Source of the DNA: a virus
Length of the DNA stretch: 32,969 nucleotides
IMG/VR virus record: IMGVR_UViG_3300030380_001818
Coordinates: 1 to 32,969 of that record
Direction: 5' to 3' (one strand)
Shown here: positions 27,725 through 32,969 of the stretch, piece by piece
Layout of the letters: each line of letters starts with the position of its first letter
Position numbering within the stretch: the first letter of the stretch is position 1
Notes under the pieces: generated by a model
The model's database searches: none
Told to the model about the DNA's origin: nothing
What the model saw: the letters and a program-made list of their open reading frames with translations, nothing else
Position numbers and translations under genes: made by a program

Positions 27725-30357
27725 TGCAGAGAGTTAGAGTTCCAATTAATAGCTTTCAATTTGGTGAAGTCAGTGATTCTCTTTCAATGAGAGTAGATAG
27801 TCCTGTTTACGCTTCATCTGTTCAAACCTTACAGAACATGATTGTTATGCCAGAAGGTTCTGTAATTAAAAGAGATGGCGCAAAACATATGGCTAAGTAT
27901 GGTGGAATTACTTTTGATGCTAGTAATCCAGAGCAATCTCATTTATTTCCTTTTATCTTTGATGAAAATGAAAAGTATATTGTTGCTATACAGCATGAAA
28001 AAATAAGAGTTCATCAAGTTAATGATACAACTTTAACTCAGCGTTTAAACACAACAACAGATATAAATGGCGCTACTCTTCCTTTTGATAAAGCGCATCT
28101 TCAAGAATATACTGTAGCTCAACTTGGAAATGATATGTTTATCTGTCATTATTTATTTGCTCCAAGAATATTACGCAGAACAAGCGCTACTAGTTTTCAT
28201 GTAAGAACATTTGCTTTTGATCAAAGGGCTGATTCACTTGTTACCTTTCAGCCTTATTCTCGTTTTGCAGATGCAAATGTAAAGCTTGATCCAGAAGCAA
28301 GTAGTGGAAATGACGTTGATTTTAGTATTTACACTACAGATGGCACTACTGACGATACACATTATTTTAATTCAACGAATAGTTCTGGTGCTGGAAACTT
28401 AACTCTTGCGTCTGGTGCTACTGATGCTTTTGATAATGCTGTAGAAATAAGTGTTACATCTACTGGTAATATTAGTGGTGTAACATTTGTTTTTACTGGA
28501 ACAGATCAAGACGGTGTAGCTGTTACTGATTTTACAGATGGTCCTAATAATGGCACTGTGCATATTCCTCGTATGTTTAAATCTATTTCAACTATTCATG
28601 CAAATGGTAATTTTAGCACTACTGTTAAAATTGGTCATACAAACAAAAGAGGAATTACATATTTAGATATTACAGGATCAAAATCAACAGCTCTTAGAAC
28701 AGGCAATTATGCTAATTCAAAACATAAAGATATATTATTAAGGTATCATAAGAATGAATTAAAAATAGATACTGTTTATAATTCTAATCAATTTAGAGCA
28801 GATATTCTTGATTCACTTTCTACAAGATTAGAGATTGAAAATCCTCTTAGAGCTAATGATGGTAGTAATAAAGTTGAGGTAAGTCAGCCATCTCATGGTT
28901 TTGCTGTAGGTGATTCTATTACTGTATCTGAAGCAACTGCTCTTGGTGGAATAAATGCTTCAAATATTAATGGCGCTCGAACAATACATGAAATTATTGA
29001 TGATAATACTTACAGCTTTACGGCTGCTGCTACTGCAAACTCTTCTGCTGATGGAGGTGGTTTTCCTAAGATTGAAAGTCATGCTCCGACAACTGATTTT
29101 GATGAGCAGTCTTTTTCTGATGTTAGAGGCTATCCTGCGGCGGTAGAGTTTCATCAAAACCGTTTGGTATTTGCTGGTACACTAGATGAGCCTGATACAT
29201 TATTTTTTAGCAAGGTAGGTAGATTTTCTAATTTTGATATAGGAGATGCTGCTGATGATGATGCAATACAAGTTACTGCTGCTACTGGTGATGTAAATGA
29301 AATAAGGTATTTGGTTTCTAATAGAGATTTACAAATCTTTGCTGCTGCTGCTGAGTTATATATTCCTACATTTCAAAATCAACCACTTACACCAACTAAC
29401 TTACAGATTAAAAAACAAACACCATTTGGTATTTCTCATGTTGAGCCAATAGAACTTGATGGAGCTACTTTATTTGTTCAACGCAATGGCAAGGTTGTTC
29501 GAGAGTATTTGTTTACAGATGGGGAAGATGCTTATACTTCTGTGCCTGTATCTAGCATAGCTTCACATATGATTGATACTCCAAGATATATGGCTGTTGT
29601 TCATAGCGGTTTTGGTCAACCAGATTCTTATGCGGCAATGACTACAACAGGTAATAATTTAATTGTATTTTCTTCGAACAGAGCTGAAAGAAAAGCATCT
29701 TGGGTACAGTTTAATACCGCAGGTAAATTTGGTTCTGTCTGTGCTATTGAAGATAGATTGTTTGCTGAGATTTACGATACGAGTGGTCAGCTTCATGTTT
29801 GCGAGTTTGCCCCCAAGTCAACTCAAAGTGTAGGTTTAGACATTTGGTTACACAATCTTATTTTAAGCAATGAGGTTGATGTAAGTGCTGCATATAATCA
29901 AAATGATGTTGTAGATGTTATCGCAACTGATGTTATTGATGGGTATCAGCAATACTTGGGGGCATTTACTGTTGATGCTAATGAAAAAATAGATTTATCT
30001 GCTCATTCTGGTTTAGGTCATACTTACGTTTATGTTGGTAAAAAGTTTGATTCTAAAATTATTACTAATGAAATAGATGCTTCTATGGGTGGTGGACCTG
30101 TAACTGGTGAAGTTCGAGGTATTGGTAGAGTTGTTCTTGATGTAAAAGATGCTTTTTCTTTGAAGGTAAATAATAAAAGCATATCTATTTCTAGCAAGAC
30201 AAATCCAGATACACCAACCCAATCAATACTTGATCCATTAGTTGGCAAGAAGGAAATAAGGACAACAGGTTATACTCGTAGTCCTAAAGTTACAATCGAG
30301 CAATCAGAGCCATTACCACTACAGGTTAATGGCTTAGTCGTGGAGTTAATAGTTTAA
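27724..30357 (+). CDS. Tail tubular protein B (gp12-like nozzle)
   Basis: 877 residues. The N-terminus has INSFQFGEVSDSLSMRVDSP, then QTLQNMIVMPEGSVIKRDG, both typical of gp12/TTPB nozzle proteins (F-x-x-G-E ... N-x-x-x-x-P-x-G-x-x-x-R-G). Mid-protein VEFHQNRLVFAGTLDEPDTL, then FFSKVGRFSNFDIG is another block of the family. The nozzle closes the tail tip and binds fibres. Coupled to genes on both sides by TAATG. Confidence 0.92.
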   Translation: MQRVRVPINSFQFGEVSDSLSMRVDSPVYASSVQTLQNMIVMPEGSVIKRDGAKHMAKYGGITFDASNPEQSHLFPFIFDENEKYIVAIQHEKIRVHQVNDTTLTQRLNTTTDINGATLPFDKAHLQEYTVAQLGNDMFICHYLFAPRILRRTSATSFHVRTFAFDQRADSLVTFQPYSRFADANVKLDPEASSGNDVDFSIYTTDGTTDDTHYFNSTNSSGAGNLTLASGATDAFDNAVEISVTSTGNISGVTFVFTGTDQDGVAVTDFTDGPNNGTVHIPRMFKSISTIHANGNFSTTVKIGHTNKRGITYLDITGSKSTALRTGNYANSKHKDILLRYHKNELKIDTVYNSNQFRADILDSLSTRLEIENPLRANDGSNKVEVSQPSHGFAVGDSITVSEATALGGINASNINGARTIHEIIDDNTYSFTAAATANSSADGGGFPKIESHAPTTDFDEQSFSDVRGYPAAVEFHQNRLVFAGTLDEPDTLFFSKVGRFSNFDIGDAADDDAIQVTAATGDVNEIRYLVSNRDLQIFAAAAELYIPTFQNQPLTPTNLQIKKQTPFGISHVEPIELDGATLFVQRNGKVVREYLFTDGEDAYTSVPVSSIASHMIDTPRYMAVVHSGFGQPDSYAAMTTTGNNLIVFSSNRAERKASWVQFNTAGKFGSVCAIEDRLFAEIYDTSGQLHVCEFAPKSTQSVGLDIWLHNLILSNEVDVSAAYNQNDVVDVIATDVIDGYQQYLGAFTVDANEKIDLSAHSGLGHTYVYVGKKFDSKIITNEIDASMGGGPVTGEVRGIGRVVLDVKDAFSLKVNNKSISISSKTNPDTPTQSILDPLVGKKEIRTTGYTRSPKVTIEQSEPLPLQVNGLVVELIV

Positions 30358-30821
30358 TGTCAGCAGAAATAATGATAGCATTAGCAGTTTTAAATGCTGG
30401 AGGTCAAATAATTAGCGGAATAAGTGAAAAGCAAGAGGCTCGATTAAATGCTTTTCAGTTTGGAACTGAAGATAAATTAAATAAAGTAACTGCAATGCAA
30501 CAAGCTCAAGCAAGAAGGCAAGAGTATGATTTAGCAACTTCTGCTAATATTGCAGCGTTTGCTGCTACTGGTCGTGACATTACTACAGACAGAAGTGTTG
30601 AGGCTTTCTTAGAAAGACAAAAAGAAATAGTACGAAAAGATACATCAAGAATAGATCAGCAAGCTCAGTTTCAATCTATGAAAACGTCTTTAGGTCAAAT
30701 GACAGAAAGAAGGCGTGGTCGAAATGCTTTATATTCTTCTTTATTTAGTGCTGCTGGTACTGCTGGCGAAACCATATACAGATTAGATAAAACAAAAGCT
30801 CCTGATGGAAGTGAGGATTAA
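30357..30821 (+). CDS. Internal virion protein A (gp14-like)
   Basis: 154 residues. The short hydrophobic N-terminus (MIALAVLNAGGQIISGI) is followed by a long charged, Gln/Ala/Arg-rich helix (TAMQQAQARRQEYDLATSA), FAATGRDITTDRS, and RQKEIVRKDTSRIDQQAQ. A small helical protein with an N-terminal hydrophobic part, coming straight after the nozzle gene, matches T7 gp14, the smallest ejection protein, which enters the outer membrane. The stop overlaps the next ATG (TAATG). Confidence 0.75.
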   Translation: MSAEIMIALAVLNAGGQIISGISEKQEARLNAFQFGTEDKLNKVTAMQQAQARRQEYDLATSANIAAFAATGRDITTDRSVEAFLERQKEIVRKDTSRIDQQAQFQSMKTSLGQMTERRRGRNALYSSLFSAAGTAGETIYRLDKTKAPDGSED

Positions 30822-32969
30822 TGGCTGTAAGAAGACAAAGAACACAAGTTTTTAATCAGCCAGTAGGTATTGTTCAAACAAGAGCTGGTGGTTCTGACGT
30901 AGGTGCATCAATAAGTAATGCTGCTAGTAGTTTATCTCAGTTTGCTTACAGAGAGGCTGCTATTAATGCTGAAGAAACTGGTAAGAGGGCTGCTTTATCT
31001 CAACCATCAGATAGAATTACTTCATTAAATCCTAAAACAAACCAACCAGAAGCTTTTACTCCTCCAACAAACTTTGGAACAATTGCTGCTAGATCATATC
31101 AAAATATGATTGATAGACGTTTTGAAGAATCTATTTTATCTGAGTTTGAAAGTGTTGGTAAAGAAATAGCAGAAACTTCTGACAGTGCTTTGATATATAA
31201 AGAGCGAATGGCTAAGTATATTGGAGCTATGTATGACGCTGAAGGTGAAGCTACACCTTATAGCACATTTATAAAAGAATCAGGTGATAATTATGTAGCT
31301 TCTACTTACTCTAATTTAGCAATAAAAGAAGCTGAAGATGCAAAAGAATCACTTATTAAAAGTGAGTTAAAAAACTTATTTAAAAATCAAATAAAAATAT
31401 CAGAAATGATTTTTTCTGGTGGTGATACTCAAAGCATTAACGATGGTATTACTTCTGAAAGGGCAAGAGTTGAAGACCTTTTTGAAGCTAATGCTATTAC
31501 TGGTCCACAGTATAGAGATTACCATGATAAACTAGATAGCTTGCAAGCTCTTTCTTCAAATATGGAGTTGTCTGTATTATATTCATTAATGTCAAAGACG
31601 GATCAAGAAACATTCAAAGCAGGTTTACAAAACCCAAAACTAATTAGCGATCTTTCTACAAAGCTTAAAAAACCAAAATTAAAAATTTTAACAGTGCAAG
31701 CATTGAATGGCATGGATGCTAGTAAGCTAGCTACTGGTTTAGATGCTTATACTAAAAATATGGAAAACATTGATAGTATTGCTGAGTCAGAGTTTGTTTC
31801 TAAAAATAAATCTAAGATAAGCCCTTCAATGAGTTCAAGTGAATTATTTTTAATAACAAAAGACCTTTCTAAAGAAAACACAGCTGATTTTTATCTTGAT
31901 TATTTAGAGCAAGTTTTTGACAGTGTTGGGAAAAATTCTCCACAATTAGAAAAGCTTGAAGAAATTTTATATGAAAGCGGTCAAATAAATTTTGATATAT
32001 TACAAACTTTAGTTCCTAGTAATAAATTATCATCAGTATATGATGTTTTATTAGAGTTAGATGATGATGAAAAAGAAGCACTTGCTACAGAAATAGGGGA
32101 AAGAAGAGCTGCCCTTTCTAGAGTAGAGTCTACAGAAAAAAATAAACAAGAGGCATCATTTAGAAAAGAAATTAATAATATTTTAGATGATGCTACTGAA
32201 TTTAATAAAATAAATTTACAAGGTATTATTTTAAGAATTAGAGGTTCTAAAATTGACTCAAGAATTAAAGATACATTATCTGGAAGAGCAGAAGTAACTT
32301 TTGTTACAAGATTAATTAGGGAAGCTGAAAGAATATCAAACGCATCTTTAGATGATTTAGAGTACGCCCTTAATAAAATAGATTCTGATAAGAAAAATAT
32401 AGAAGAAGTTCCAAGTAAAGAAGCTGCTCAGTTACATACATTATATAGAAAAGCATATAAGATAAATCCTTCGACCGTAACTCGTGAACTTAATACAAGA
32501 ATCAATGGAATAAAAAATAATACACAAAAAGTAATTGAAACAACTAGATTGCAAACAATAGAAGATGGAATAAAAAACGGTCTTTCTATATCTGAAAATG
32601 ACCAAAGTTTTTATTTTAACGAAAAGCTAAAAGGCGAGGTTATTACTACCAACAATATGTTTGAGTATCCTTCTATTGTTATGGCTTTTAATGCTGGATT
32701 AATGCCCAAGCAATCAGTTGTTGCTATGGAAAGTGCATTAAATTCTAACGATGAAGAGCAACTAAAAAGCGCATTACAAGTCTTTGAGCAATATTCTAAC
32801 CTTGATGCTCGAACAGATGACGGACGAGTAAGCAAGTTTGATTTAATGCGTCAGTCACTTTCGCCAACAGGTTATGCTTTCTACTCTGCGCTAAGTGTTG
32901 TTGCTAGAGATGAGCGAGTTGAGCCTCTTTCTATTGCTTTAGAGTTCAGAGCATACGAGGGAAATATAT
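30821..32969 (+). CDS. Internal virion (ejection) protein, gp15-like, 5' part
   Basis: Starts MAVRRQRTQVFNQPVGIVQT at 30821 by TAATG and stays open for 716 codons to the window edge, so it is 3'-truncated. The sequence from 31907 matches bases 1-1057 in frame, and the gene continues as the 1-1950 frame to give about 1013 residues. Helical and charged, with no signal peptide and no catalytic motif found. Position after the gp14-like gene fits the second ejection protein. The two ends carry different alleles, so the joined protein may be a chimera of two phage variants. Confidence 0.72.
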   Translation, partial: MAVRRQRTQVFNQPVGIVQTRAGGSDVGASISNAASSLSQFAYREAAINAEETGKRAALSQPSDRITSLNPKTNQPEAFTPPTNFGTIAARSYQNMIDRRFEESILSEFESVGKEIAETSDSALIYKERMAKYIGAMYDAEGEATPYSTFIKESGDNYVASTYSNLAIKEAEDAKESLIKSELKNLFKNQIKISEMIFSGGDTQSINDGITSERARVEDLFEANAITGPQYRDYHDKLDSLQALSSNMELSVLYSLMSKTDQETFKAGLQNPKLISDLSTKLKKPKLKILTVQALNGMDASKLATGLDAYTKNMENIDSIAESEFVSKNKSKISPSMSSSELFLITKDLSKENTADFYLDYLEQVFDSVGKNSPQLEKLEEILYESGQINFDILQTLVPSNKLSSVYDVLLELDDDEKEALATEIGERRAALSRVESTEKNKQEASFRKEINNILDDATEFNKINLQGIILRIRGSKIDSRIKDTLSGRAEVTFVTRLIREAERISNASLDDLEYALNKIDSDKKNIEEVPSKEAAQLHTLYRKAYKINPSTVTRELNTRINGIKNNTQKVIETTRLQTIEDGIKNGLSISENDQSFYFNEKLKGEVITTNNMFEYPSIVMAFNAGLMPKQSVVAMESALNSNDEEQLKSALQVFEQYSNLDARTDDGRVSKFDLMRQSLSPTGYAFYSALSVVARDERVEPLSIALEFRAYEGNI
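31907..32969. repeat. Right copy of divergent terminal overlap
   Basis: Counterpart of 1-1057, 1063 bases here because of two extra codons near 32400. The last 98 bases are identical between copies. Subtracting this overlap gives a genome unit of about 31,906 bases. Confidence 0.85.

Noticed and set aside
1-32969. CRISPR array, integrase or att site, insertion sequence, anti-CRISPR
   Set aside because: No spaced direct repeats, no recombinase motif, no transposase, and no known anti-CRISPR sequence recognised.

Overview
The window looks like one complete turn of a small tailed-phage genome (podovirus, T7-like virion module). It is AT-rich and densely packed, cut open inside one internal virion protein gene. 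That gene starts near the right end (30821) and runs off it. Its 3' part opens the window (1-1950). About 1.06 kb is present at both ends (1-1057 and 31907-32969) as homologous, in-frame but non-identical sequence. One genome unit is therefore about 31.9 kb, probably a circularised environmental contig. The host cannot be read directly. Several small gene families resemble ones I know from marine phages, so a marine bacterium is the best guess.

Rightward late half, from 18.6 kb through the right end and on from position 1 to 11.88 kb. Order: terminase small subunit; ten tiny, mostly Lys/Arg-rich genes; terminase large subunit; a Met-Cys-Phe small protein; portal; a Bbp19-like protein; scaffold; a gp13-like protein; major capsid protein; a small virion protein; tail tubular proteins A and B; three ejection proteins (gp14/15/16-like); tail fibre with an S74 chaperone; then a lysis cassette (membrane coiled-coil protein, holin candidates, M15 endolysin). 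Start codons very often overlap the previous stop (TAATG, TGATG, GTGA), so translational coupling is general.

Leftward early half (17.94 down to 11.87 kb). Small genes mostly of unknown function, two overlapping helix-turn-helix genes, an Hjc-like resolvase, and a recombination set (YqaJ-type exonuclease, Rad52-like annealing protein, SSB/DUF736-like protein). No DNA polymerase, primase, helicase, RNA polymerase or integrase is visible, so replication must lean on host enzymes plus this recombination module. Two good leftward intrinsic terminators (12.35 and 17.38 kb) split the early region into units.

The control region (about 17.95-18.61 kb) lies between the divergent halves and has no gene. 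It holds a row of hairpins that could be a structured RNA, a perfect TGACGT palindrome beside a TATAAT box, and polypurine tracts flanking the small terminase gene.

Most interesting candidates: (1) an 11-bp motif TTTGTGCRTTG found four times ahead of late gene blocks; (2) a CTGCA-N4-TGCAG operator repeated before three early genes; (3) an H-type pseudoknot just upstream of an early gene's ribosome site; (4) the 350-nt multi-hairpin region; (5) the divergent terminal overlap.
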